A stretch of 64,000 nt of DNA. It comes from HyVt-477 sp965224605 (GTDB lineage Bacteria > Pseudomonadota > Gammaproteobacteria > Thiotrichales > Thiotrichaceae). The stretch spans positions 1 to 64,000 of the forward strand of contig CBDCZP010000001.1 of assembly GCA_965224605.1 (NCBI GenBank), read 5' to 3'. This document shows positions 43,751-52,070 of the stretch, in pieces. A model generated the notes under the pieces. That model searched no databases, had not been told where the DNA came from, and saw only the letters and a list, made by a program, of their open reading frames with translations. Position 1 is the first letter of the stretch, and the number at the start of each line of letters is the position of its first letter. The position numbers and the translations under genes are program-made.

Positions 43751-46700
43751 AAGTCTTAACGCGCATTCTGCTGGTGAACTGGTATCTCTTTGATGCTGAG
43801 GCTATCAATATCACGGGCAACTTATTGGTAGTTGGTCCGACAGGCTCTGGAAAAACATCTTTACTGGATGCCATACAAACCGTGTTATTGGGTGGACATG
43901 GAAAACATATCAAGCTTAATGCAAACGCATCAGATAAAAGTGCGCGCAACCTACGAGGTTATTGCCTTGGACTCATTCGTGAAGAAGCTAAGAAAAATGA
44001 TGGGGCTTATCAAATACGTGAAGATGCGGTAACACACTTAGCATTGGTCTTTGAAGATGATAACAGTGGAGAAAAGGTTACTATCGGAGCCTGTTTGTCA
44101 GCAAGACGCTCTGAAGCAAAGCACCGAGTTGAAGGCCTGTATATCTTGCCTAAGCAAGCTCTAGGATTGGATACTTTTCTTGATGAAGAAAGAAAACCTA
44201 TTTCGTGGGAACACTTACGTGGAGAGTTTAAGCGGAATGCAAATATACAACAAAATAATGAGCTTTATCTGTACGGCTCTCAACCCGAAAAATATATTGA
44301 ACAACTGTGTATTAGTTTGGGACCGAATAACAGATTTATTGATTCTCAAAAGTATGTCCGCTCATTGCAAAAGGCTATCAATTTACAAGATGTAGAAAAT
44401 GTCTCTGATTTTGTGAAACACTTTATTTTAGATGATGACCCTATTGATATTGATCGTATGGAGCGTTCTATAAAAATGTATAGGGAGCTATTAGAAAGTG
44501 CTGAAAAGACGGAAAAACAGATTAATAAATTATCTATTATTAGTAAGACTTTCCTTAAAAGCTTTACCGCAAAGAAACATGCAGTAGCTTATCAATGGAT
44601 ACAACAAGAATTTTTACTTCAAGAAAAAGATTTTGAAAAAAGTGAGATTGAAGAAGAATTAGTACTCTTCTGTCAACAGGTGAAATCTTCAATTCGAGAT
44701 ATTTGGTCATATAAAAAGCAGCAAGTTTTCCATGAAAAAGAAAAGGAAAGACTTTTACAGATTATTGCAGAAGACAATAAGGAACAAGAACTTAAAAACT
44801 TAGAGAGAGAAAGGTCGAATATAAATAGTGCTCTAAGCCTAATAAATGAAATAGTTAAAAGATCGGGGGAAATGTTAGAAGAAATAGCTGATTTGGTAAA
44901 GCATAAGGACTTATTGCCAGAAGAATTTTCTGAAATCATTCTAGATTTGGCAAAACAGTTGTCAGTTGATAGTAGTCAGTCGCTAGAACTGACTGAATGG
45001 CCAGAAGATCCTGTCATTTTTGATAAGTTGGTAATATCTATTCAAGACAAAGCTGAAGTGACAAAAGATCAAGTCCAAACATATCGTGACAATCAGCTCT
45101 TGGAGTTTAAAAGTGACGAAACTTATTTTAAGGAACAACGTGCAAGACTGGAAAACCTTAAAAAGGATGGTTCTGATCTTCGAAAAAACACTCGTATGCT
45201 TATTGAAGAATTAAATGCTCATAATATTGAAGCTACCCCCGTTTGTGATTTTGTTGATGTAACGGATGAAACTTGGCAACCTGCTATAGAAGCGTATTTA
45301 AAAAGTAATATGGAAGCACTCTACGTTGATCCAGACGATGCTGAAAATGCTGTTCGTGTTTATCGAAATGTAAATAAGCGAAAGCATATCTATGGAGCAA
45401 CCGTAATCAACACCAAGAAAACGGGCAGATGGGTAAATCGAGAAATTCCTGAAAACAGCTGTGCATTATTTCTAACATCAGAAAACAAACATGCCTTGGC
45501 ATATTTACAAAATCTGCTGCGGCATGTCATTTGTGTAGAGACAGAACAAGATTTAATGAATGAATCTCGTGCTATAACTATTGATGGTATGTTACATAGA
45601 AATGGTGGTATTACACGTATGAAACTTGAGCATGAGTTTTTACATTTGGGAAAACAAGCTAGAAAGAACAGCATCACGATTCTAACAAAACAAATTCAAG
45701 ATTTATCACAACAACTTGTTGATAAAGAAAAAACGTATGCTGCTGCAAATACTATGCAAACAGATGTTAATAAGGCTTTTCAAGGCCTAAGCACGATCAT
45801 TAGTTTCACAACAAAAGCAGATGAGATAATTCGGAAAAAAGACCAGTTAGAAAGTAATCAGCGATCCATTGATGAAATTGATTTAGAACATTTAAAAGTA
45901 TGGAAAGAACAACTAGATGTTCATAAAAACAAGATAACTGAAACAAGTGGTCTAAGAGATAAAGCATTCAATAGAAAAATCACAACATGGAGAGAATACG
46001 GAACAAAACAGCATCGTGTTACTGATCTGGATAACAATTTTAAAATCATTGCTAACGAACGTACCCGTATTGAATCGGTTTCAGCATTTGATAGTGAGCT
46101 GGTAGCTAAACACTCTGAGGACTTAGAATCAGAGAATGATGATCCGCAAAGTATTCAAAGGATTGCCAAGGAAAGAGAATCAAAACAGTTTAGTGCCTAC
46201 ACTAATCAACTCAAGAAAGCTCAAGAGAGTTTATTTGAATATCGTTTCACTCATGAGATATCTAATCCCAAGGCTGAAGAAACGGAGCATGAAGCCTACG
46301 AATGGGTTAATGACTCCTTGCAACAACTAGAAAATACCGAACTGGCAAATTACAAAGAACAGGCTTCAATCGCACTCAATGAAGCACAAATAGCATTCCG
46401 TAGTGATGTGGCTGTCCGTTTAAAAGAAAATATTCTCAAAATGAAACAACTCATTAACGAGATCAATAGCAATCTTAAAAAGCATACTTTTTCAGGTAAT
46501 GAAATGTATCAGTTTCAGAGAAATAAAAACAAGGAATACGAAAACATACTTGAGTATATTGAACAGGCAGAGTTTTTAGATCTCAGTCAAGGAGATGATT
46601 TGTTTGAAGACCGCTCGGGTGTTGATGAAATCATGAAAGTAATTGAAGAAGATACTGAAGCGGGTGAAGAGAAACTTAATAAAATTCTGATTGCTGATTA

Positions 46701-47190
46701 TCGGAACTATTATCATTATGATATTAGAATTACAGATACTAAACAAAAGCATACACACCTATTAAGTAAGCGCATCGGTACGGCATCAGGCGGTGAGCAT
46801 AGAACACCTTACTATGTCGCTATTGGTGCTTCACTGGCGTCTGCCTACAGAATTGAATCAAAAGAAGGTATGCAGGCGAAAGGAGGGATTGGACTTGCAA
46901 TACTTGATGAGGCTTTTGAAAAAATGGATGGACATAACTCCTTGCAAGCTGCTGATTATCTAAAAGAGCTAGGGCTTCAGCTCATATTGGCAGCACCTGA
47001 TGAAGCAGAGTTAAAACTACTATCTGTGGTTGATACTGTGATCTTTATTACGCGTGAGGGCACTAGCCTCGATATGAGTATTCATTATCCAAAAGAAGCA
47101 TGTAGAAAGCTCCTCATGTCCGATAACCCATTTCATCATCCTGAACTAATTGAGCAAAGACTAGAAGAACAACATCAAAACAATGAGTAA
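43747..47190 (+). CDS. jetC: Wadjet SMC-like ATPase JetC
   Basis: The 1147-residue protein has an N-terminal Walker A (GPTGSGKTSLLDAIQ near 33-47), two long coiled-coil arms around a hinge-like middle, and near the C-terminus the ABC signature SGGEHRTPYYVAIG and Walker B GLAILDEAFEKMDG. This is the SMC/MukB/SbcC-like organisation of JetC, the DNA-extruding motor. Its end overlaps jetD by 8 bases. Both nucleotide motifs are intact. Confidence 0.9.
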   Translation: MKVLTRILLVNWYLFDAEAINITGNLLVVGPTGSGKTSLLDAIQTVLLGGHGKHIKLNANASDKSARNLRGYCLGLIREEAKKNDGAYQIREDAVTHLALVFEDDNSGEKVTIGACLSARRSEAKHRVEGLYILPKQALGLDTFLDEERKPISWEHLRGEFKRNANIQQNNELYLYGSQPEKYIEQLCISLGPNNRFIDSQKYVRSLQKAINLQDVENVSDFVKHFILDDDPIDIDRMERSIKMYRELLESAEKTEKQINKLSIISKTFLKSFTAKKHAVAYQWIQQEFLLQEKDFEKSEIEEELVLFCQQVKSSIRDIWSYKKQQVFHEKEKERLLQIIAEDNKEQELKNLERERSNINSALSLINEIVKRSGEMLEEIADLVKHKDLLPEEFSEIILDLAKQLSVDSSQSLELTEWPEDPVIFDKLVISIQDKAEVTKDQVQTYRDNQLLEFKSDETYFKEQRARLENLKKDGSDLRKNTRMLIEELNAHNIEATPVCDFVDVTDETWQPAIEAYLKSNMEALYVDPDDAENAVRVYRNVNKRKHIYGATVINTKKTGRWVNREIPENSCALFLTSENKHALAYLQNLLRHVICVETEQDLMNESRAITIDGMLHRNGGITRMKLEHEFLHLGKQARKNSITILTKQIQDLSQQLVDKEKTYAAANTMQTDVNKAFQGLSTIISFTTKADEIIRKKDQLESNQRSIDEIDLEHLKVWKEQLDVHKNKITETSGLRDKAFNRKITTWREYGTKQHRVTDLDNNFKIIANERTRIESVSAFDSELVAKHSEDLESENDDPQSIQRIAKERESKQFSAYTNQLKKAQESLFEYRFTHEISNPKAEETEHEAYEWVNDSLQQLENTELANYKEQASIALNEAQIAFRSDVAVRLKENILKMKQLINEINSNLKKHTFSGNEMYQFQRNKNKEYENILEYIEQAEFLDLSQGDDLFEDRSGVDEIMKVIEEDTEAGEEKLNKILIADYRNYYHYDIRITDTKQKHTHLLSKRIGTASGGEHRTPYYVAIGASLASAYRIESKEGMQAKGGIGLAILDEAFEKMDGHNSLQAADYLKELGLQLILAAPDEAELKLLSVVDTVIFITREGTSLDMSIHYPKEACRKLLMSDNPFHHPELIEQRLEEQHQNNE

Positions 47191-48418
47191 AGTTGGAGAA
47201 GATTCATTAAAAAAATTATTACTAAGAGCAGAGAGAAACTGCCTTAGTAATAATGAAATAACTCTAAAGTTTTCTAGTGCTAGCTTTCCTGACTACTCAA
47301 AAACCAATAATAAAAAAGAAATTGATGAAATCCATGCTTATCTGGAAAACGCACAAAGGCATCAGGCTATTACTATTGACTGGCAAAGAAATCAGGCTGG
47401 AAATCAAATTGATAGAGTTTGCTTAGGAACAATTGAGAAGCTAGCTTCTTATCTTGGTGTTCAAACTTTAACCGAACGTATAGAGCAAGCAAATCTGCAA
47501 TTATCTTCAATATTACCTGATGCGCCAGCATGGCTTTCTTCGCTTTACGGTGAAGTCATTCAAAATAAATGGGAGCAAGCAAAAAAGGCTTTCGGTCTAG
47601 CTCCTGAGGATTGCCAAACTCTTCATGACGTATTCAAACTTATTTCTTATCTAGAAAAAAATGGATCACAGGATTTAGACAAGCGTTCTCTGAGTACTAG
47701 AATTTTTCAAGACTCAAAATATATCGAAAAATCATTAGAAAATAAGCTGGTGCAAATCTATAAGTATCATTTGAATAGTTCAGACTTACTAGCTGATGAA
47801 ATACTGGCTGATTTGGGAATCTTTAAGCACCCATTGCCTTTATTGGTTAAGGGTAACGTAACATTTGTAGTAAATAGTCAAAATTTTGAGGTTAATGGGT
47901 TTACTCCATATTTGGGAATTCCTCCAGATGCGATAGAACATGTGGCTATTCATAAGAATGCTACCTACTGTTTAACAATAGAGAACTTATCTTCATTTAA
48001 CACATATACAAGAACTATCAATGATGGCGGGATTATTTTATATAGTAACGGTTTTCCAGGGAGTAAATGGCAAACGGCATATAAAAAAATAATTGAAACT
48101 CTACCGAAAAATATAGCTATTTTTCACTGGGGAGATATTGATGTAGGCGGTTTTAGAATTCTTCAGAAATTACAAGAATATGTAATAGAAGTTAATCCTT
48201 CTCTGAGAGTGTTGCCTCACCTTATGGAAAGTGAAGATATTATATTGAAAAATAAAACTTTTACCTCAACAGAAAGAAATTCTTTGAATAAGATTTATCA
48301 ATCATTTCCTTGTCTTAATCAAATGCTTGGAAAAATACCTAAATACAAGCAAGAGCAAGAGGCATTAATTCCTAGCTCTCCATTAAGAAAAAAGAAAATA
48401 AAAGATTTATTCAAATAG
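47183..48418 (+). CDS. jetD: Wadjet nuclease subunit JetD
   Basis: The 411-residue protein has the N-terminal DUF3322-type part and a C-terminal DUF2220/Toprim-like domain: the Glu in CLTIENLSSFNTYTR and the acidic pair in HWGDIDVGGFRILQ are the metal site. JetD is the topoisomerase-VI-like nuclease that cuts the plasmid. It overlaps the convergent GNAT toxin gene by 12 bases. The operon jetABCD is complete. Confidence 0.87.
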   Translation: MSKVGEDSLKKLLLRAERNCLSNNEITLKFSSASFPDYSKTNNKKEIDEIHAYLENAQRHQAITIDWQRNQAGNQIDRVCLGTIEKLASYLGVQTLTERIEQANLQLSSILPDAPAWLSSLYGEVIQNKWEQAKKAFGLAPEDCQTLHDVFKLISYLEKNGSQDLDKRSLSTRIFQDSKYIEKSLENKLVQIYKYHLNSSDLLADEILADLGIFKHPLPLLVKGNVTFVVNSQNFEVNGFTPYLGIPPDAIEHVAIHKNATYCLTIENLSSFNTYTRTINDGGIILYSNGFPGSKWQTAYKKIIETLPKNIAIFHWGDIDVGGFRILQKLQEYVIEVNPSLRVLPHLMESEDIILKNKTFTSTERNSLNKIYQSFPCLNQMLGKIPKYKQEQEALIPSSPLRKKKIKDLFK

Positions 48419-48904
48419 CTTCCTCAATGCTCCAACAGGCAACCACAGCATTAATTCTTGATCAGGCAAACTATCAAATTCGTATTGTAGATAAAACTGT
48501 TTGGCAGTTTCATCTTTGGCATCAATAGCAACAGCGATCATGCCTATTTCTTTGGAGAGTAGATAACACTTATGTAAAGCATGAGCAAGAAGCTGTTTAC
48601 CTGTCCCTTTTCCCTGATGGTGGGTATCGACCGCCAAACGTCCTAGGCGAACTATAGGTAGAGGATGGTGTGGAAATCTTTTTTTTAATTTTGAGGGTAG
48701 TAGATCTTTCTCAAGGCTTCCCATACTTAAGCTATAGTAGCCTTGTATATTATCCATTTTATCTGTCAGCACAAAGGTTCTTGATACACCTGATTTGGCA
48801 TGTTGCATCGCCAGCTTTTTTAGATAATTATCTAGCTCAGGAGCACCACATGTGAATTGTGAGCGGTCATGTTTGCGTTGTAATAACTCAATCATTAAAC
48901 GCAT
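48407..48904 (-). CDS. GNAT-family acetyltransferase toxin
   Basis: The 165-residue protein has the acetyl-CoA site VRLGRLAVDTHHQGKGTGKQ and the ELDNYLKKLAMQHAKSGVSR region found in TacT/AtaT-type toxins, which acetylate aminoacyl-tRNA and block translation. Its gene starts in a 10-base overlap with a DUF1778 antitoxin, the standard pair. The stop overlaps the end of jetD on the opposite strand. Confidence 0.88.
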   Translation of the reverse strand: MRLMIELLQRKHDRSQFTCGAPELDNYLKKLAMQHAKSGVSRTFVLTDKMDNIQGYYSLSMGSLEKDLLPSKLKKRFPHHPLPIVRLGRLAVDTHHQGKGTGKQLLAHALHKCYLLSKEIGMIAVAIDAKDETAKQFYLQYEFDSLPDQELMLWLPVGALRKLFE

Positions 48905-49170
48905 TCATTCACATGTTCTTTAATGAGAGCTTTTAAGTTAGGTCTTAGTTTGTTTTCCGCTTCATCCAGAATATGCGTAAAAGCATTCCAATCTTTTACT
49001 GTTAGCTGGATTTGTGTTTGTTCCTGCATGACTTCTTTAGCGCGCTGTTCAGCCGATTCCAACATAAAGGCACTGAGTGTTGTTCCACAATAACTGGCAG
49101 CTTTTGCTATATAACTTTTCCTCTCACTACTTGTGCGAAGGTTGATGCGTTCTTGACTTTGGGTGATCAT
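48895..49170 (-). CDS. DUF1778 (TacA-type) RHH antitoxin
   Basis: The protein has 91 residues from MITQSQERINLRTSSERKSY, the usual start of DUF1778 antitoxins; an ATG 12 codons upstream lies inside the operator palindrome and is less likely. The C-terminal helix (NAFTHILDEAENKLRPNLKA) binds the toxin. It partners the GNAT toxin and probably represses the operon through the dyad at 49183-49207. Confidence 0.85.
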   Translation of the reverse strand: MITQSQERINLRTSSERKSYIAKAASYCGTTLSAFMLESAEQRAKEVMQEQTQIQLTVKDWNAFTHILDEAENKLRPNLKALIKEHVNECV

Positions 49171-49182
49171 TACCGAATACCT

Positions 49183-49207
49183 ATTGTACTTACTGTATGA
49201 GTACAAT
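49183..49207. promoter_or_regulatory. Operator of the DUF1778/GNAT pair
   Basis: ATTGTACT (49183-49190) and AGTACAAT (49200-49207) are a perfect 8-bp inverted repeat with a 9-base spacer, 13 to 37 bases upstream of the antitoxin start. Confidence 0.6.
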
Positions 49208-49300
49208 AATATCGTAGTATTTCCTTTTTTTCAGGTCTTATTTAATATGTGCTGAATTTATATTGATAGTTCACTAATAAACGCAAGGAGTGTCTTGATC

Positions 49301-49333
49301 CATGTGCATGATGTAACTATTACTAAAGAAGCA
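49301..49333 (+). repeat. Diverged copy of the guaB 3' end (island right end)
   Basis: It reads H-V-H-D-V-T-I-T-K-E-A in the guaB frame with four synonymous changes relative to 41416-41448, then continues SDCSL and a stop. Upstream, GTGTCTTGATC weakly resembles the preceding guaB bases. It is probably the original host guaB end displaced by the island. Confidence 0.78.
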
Positions 49334-49445
49334 TCTGACTGTTCCTTGTAGTTACCTCTCGACAAGTTGTTCCCTTCTCATACACTTGTAGTTATAAAGC
49401 CACCACAGCTTGATGCACACTTCTAAACGAAACCTGGTGGTGCCT

Positions 49446-50609
49446 CTACATTCCAAACATTTCTTCTTCCTCTTCATCAATCTCAATAGGCGTCAGTTCC
49501 AAGCCATTAAAGGCATTATTGCTCTCTTTATCTTTCATATTACCAATAGGATTTTCGTCAAGATTCATTTTCACCTGAAGGTTATTGGGTGAATCGGCAT
49601 TTTTGAGAGCCTCTTCCTGGCTAATTCTACCTTCTTTGTATAATCGGTAAATATGGCTATCGAAGGTTTGCATGCCTTGCTCTTCGGATTTCTCCATCAC
49701 TTCTTTAATGGAGGAAATGTCGCCTTTTTTAACCAGATCTTTAATAATTTGTGTGCCTAAGAGTATTTCGATAGCCGCGACACGTTTGCCATCAATAGTC
49801 GGTATCAAGCGTTGTGAAATAAAGGCTTTCATGTTCAAGGAAAGATCAAGCAGCAATTGATGATGACGTTCTTCCGGGAAGAAATTAATAATACGATCCA
49901 GTGCCTGATTTGCATTGTTTGCATGTAACGTTGACAGACACAGATGTCCTGTTTCGGCAAAAGCTAATGCATGTTCCATGGTGTCCTGAGCACGTATCTC
50001 ACCGATCAGGATCACATCTGGCGCTTGTCGTAAGGTGTTTTTCAAAGCATCTTCATAGGAATCGGTGTCTACACCCACTTCACGTTGGTTCACAAGTGAT
50101 TTTTTATGCGGGTGTACGTATTCAATCGGGTCTTCAATAGTAATGATATGACCCGCTGACGTTCTGTTCCTGTGATCAATCAGGGCGGCTAACGAGGTGG
50201 ATTTACCAGAGCCAGTGCCGCCAACGAATAGCACCAGTCCATTTTTTTGCATAATGACTTCTTGCAGAATAGGAGGTAGACCTAGGTCGTCAATATGTGG
50301 GATTTCTACCTTGATATTTCGGATAACTAATGCAACACAGTTGCGTTGCTGGAAAATATTGATTCTAAATCTGCCGATGCCTTCTTTGGAAATCGCCAGA
50401 TTCATTTCTGGTGCTTTTTCAAACATCGCTTGTTGCTCTTCATCCATGAGTTCATTAGCAATTTCTTTTAGATAGCTTTGTGTTAACTTTTTGTCTTCCA
50501 ATGGCTTTAATGCACCCTGAAACTTTGCACAGGGTGGTGCATCGACTGTGAGATATAAATCAGAACCGTCTTCGTTGACGAGTGTTCGTAGGTAATCTTC
50601 GAAATTCAT
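49446..50609 (-). CDS. pilU: Twitching motility ATPase PilU
   Basis: The 387-residue protein has Walker A GGTGSGKSTS near residue 130, the Asp box IITIEDPIEYVHPHK and Walker B ILIGEIRAQDTMEHAL, then AETGHLCLSTLHANNANQA. The HPHKKSLVNQREVG pattern and the long acidic tail (EIDEEEEEMFGM) favour PilU over PilT. PilU assists PilT in retracting type IV pili. pilT is not in the window. Confidence 0.88.
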   Translation of the reverse strand: MNFEDYLRTLVNEDGSDLYLTVDAPPCAKFQGALKPLEDKKLTQSYLKEIANELMDEEQQAMFEKAPEMNLAISKEGIGRFRINIFQQRNCVALVIRNIKVEIPHIDDLGLPPILQEVIMQKNGLVLFVGGTGSGKSTSLAALIDHRNRTSAGHIITIEDPIEYVHPHKKSLVNQREVGVDTDSYEDALKNTLRQAPDVILIGEIRAQDTMEHALAFAETGHLCLSTLHANNANQALDRIINFFPEERHHQLLLDLSLNMKAFISQRLIPTIDGKRVAAIEILLGTQIIKDLVKKGDISSIKEVMEKSEEQGMQTFDSHIYRLYKEGRISQEEALKNADSPNNLQVKMNLDENPIGNMKDKESNNAFNGLELTPIEIDEEEEEMFGM

Positions 50610-50710
50610 GATGCTTTCCGTTTTTATTTTAATTATTTATCGTTCTGAAATCCCATAAACCTGTAGCCTACGGTGAGGGGCGAAACGCGGGGGTTTTAAT
50701 TCCTATTACA

Positions 50711-50756
50711 CGTTCTCTGTATCCGCTCAACACAGCCGAATATGACTGTGTTGGAC
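50711..50756. repeat. Short repeat and dyad upstream of a small exported gene
   Basis: CGTTCTCTGTATCCGCTCAA resembles the short interspersed repeat family (see 54711-54735). It overlaps a perfect 8-bp inverted repeat CAACACAG and CTGTGTTG (50728-50754 region). The rest of the 320-base gap between pilU and the next gene holds nothing else I recognise. Confidence 0.35.
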
Positions 50757-50929
50757 AGTAACTAACAGCATTCGATTTGAGACTGAAAGAATAACGGTAT
50801 TATATTCATTGGACATTCATTGGGCTATTTTTATCAGACAATATGCATCCATTTTTTATTTCGTCAACGTACATAAGGACAACTGCGCAGTTAATAATTT
50901 TTTTATAGAATATTAACGAGGAAATAATT

Positions 50930-51184
50930 ATGAAACATTTATCAGTGACAACTTTGGCAACAACGCTGACGGCGATTTTGTTAGCCTTTGGATCAATGAG
51001 TGCAAATGCCCTGGATAGCGATGCAGCAGCAATACTTGCAGCTATTGACGGTGAAGCGGATGTGGTAGATACCCACACCATGGATACTGAAAGAGTAAAC
51101 TTTGATATCTCGTCAGATGATGTGAGTTCTCAGGACTTTTGGCATCCAGCCAATGCAGGAGCACTTGACGATAGTTATTATTAA
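50930..51184 (+). CDS. Small exported protein of unknown function
   Basis: The 84-residue protein has a signal peptide (MKHLSVTTLATTLTAILLAF, cleaved near ANA-LD) and a short acidic mature part (DGEADVVDTHTMDTERVNFD, ending HPANAGALDDSYY). AACGAGGAAA supplies the ribosome binding site. No family recognised. A strong hairpin terminator follows, then a small lipoprotein gene. Confidence 0.6.
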   Translation: MKHLSVTTLATTLTAILLAFGSMSANALDSDAAAILAAIDGEADVVDTHTMDTERVNFDISSDDVSSQDFWHPANAGALDDSYY

Positions 51185-51207
51185 TACGTGAAATCTCTCC
51201 ACACCTC

Positions 51208-51249
51208 TTGGGGGTGACAGCTACACAGCTACAGTCACTCCCAATTTTT
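51208..51249 (+). terminator. Terminator between two small exported genes
   Basis: TTGGGGGTGAC (51208-51218) pairs with GTCACTCCCAA (51234-51244), 11 pairs with one G-U, and TTTTT follows. The loop holds AGCT repeats. As the downstream lipoprotein gene starts 14 bases later, it may act as an attenuator between the two. Confidence 0.7.
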
Positions 51250-51262
51250 AGAGGACAATACC

Positions 51263-51409
51263 ATGTTTCAAAAAATCATTATCAGCACTTTTCTAGTAAC
51301 CTTTCTTATCGGTTGTAGTGGCAATATCGTTAGTTTTACAACCGATAAAATCTTAGATGAAATAGATGGCACGTCCAATCATGCTAATGATCCGGACTCT
51401 AATTTATAA
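51263..51409 (+). CDS. Small lipoprotein, 48 residues
   Basis: MFQKIIISTFLVTFLIGCSG is a lipoprotein signal (lipobox LIGC, Cys at residue 18), followed by a 30-residue acidic tail (TTDKILDEIDGTSNHANDPD). AGAGGA precedes the ATG. It follows the terminator hairpin of the small exported gene. Entericidin-like small lipoproteins are a possible comparison, but no family is assigned. Confidence 0.6.
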   Translation: MFQKIIISTFLVTFLIGCSGNIVSFTTDKILDEIDGTSNHANDPDSNL

Positions 51410-51445
51410 GAGAGCACCTTCTAATCATTAATGAGTGCGTAGATT

Positions 51446-51985
51446 TTACAAACGATGGGAAGTATTTGCCATATCTCTATTTTTTGCTAAACGATCAATC
51501 CAGAAACTAACTATCATAGTCAGTATTACTGAAACAGCAAAAACATAGACTCCATAGTGAACGGTTACTTTAGCCAATGCTCCCAGCTTCACAGACACTA
51601 ATAGAAGAGCTACTACAAATACATCAAGCATTGACCATTTCCCCCAGTGTTCTATCCAGCGTAATAATCGGTCAAGAAACGTATTCCCCTGATGTGGAAT
51701 ATGCAGGATTGCCATAAGGGAAGCTATTTTTATAAACGGCAAACAAAGACTAAATAAACCAATAATGATGAATAAAATCCATTCTTTCTTTTCAAATAAT
51801 TGGCTAACAGCGCCGATTAGACTAATTCTGTTCTCAAAGAAATAGAGTTTCTCCAAGGTCATTAGGGGAGCAGTAATTCCTACCACGAGGCTAATCAAAG
51901 CTACAAGTAGTAATAAATCAATCACAACCCCCTGTTTTAAATTATTGATAAATAATGAGTATTTCTTTATGTCTGTTATATCCAT
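51446..51985 (-). CDS. PqiA-like membrane protein
   Basis: The protein has four hydrophobic segments and the PqiA-domain blocks LFSLCLPFIKIASLMAI and WGKWSMLDVFVVALLLVSVK. PqiA proteins are membrane partners in lipid or paraquat-linked transport. The conservative start is the ATG at 51983-51985 (MDITDIKKYS), which has no ribosome binding site. A perfect GGAGGTGATC lies on the minus strand at 52031-52040, five bases before an in-frame ATA at 52028-52030, so the original start may have been there. Only one PqiA domain is present, as in shorter homologues. Confidence 0.78.
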   Translation of the reverse strand: MDITDIKKYSLFINNLKQGVVIDLLLLVALISLVVGITAPLMTLEKLYFFENRISLIGAVSQLFEKKEWILFIIIGLFSLCLPFIKIASLMAILHIPHQGNTFLDRLLRWIEHWGKWSMLDVFVVALLLVSVKLGALAKVTVHYGVYVFAVSVILTMIVSFWIDRLAKNRDMANTSHRL

Positions 51986-52070
51986 TAATTGAAGCCAGTT
52001 TATTTGATCGTTAAGTCTATTATTAGATATGATCACCTCCCTAGTATACAAGAGATAATGGAGAACTATT

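Larger units (their letters stand above)
41416..49333. mobile_element. Defence island inserted at the guaB 3' end
   Basis: The guaB 3' end (41416-41448) and 49301-49333 match at 29 of 33 bases, with 15 bases (ATTACTAAAGAAGCA) identical. The four differences are all at third codon positions of H-V-H-D-V-T-I-T-K-E-A. Such a diverged copy arises when an incoming island brings its own guaB end and leaves the host's original end on the far side. Between them lie only the Wadjet operon, a DUF1778/GNAT pair and a palindromic repeat. No integrase is present, so it may be a decayed or trans-mobilised element. Confidence 0.75.

Noticed and set aside
41416..49333. Integrative conjugative element or prophage
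   Set aside because: No integrase, relaxase, coupling protein, capsid or replication gene lies between the repeats.
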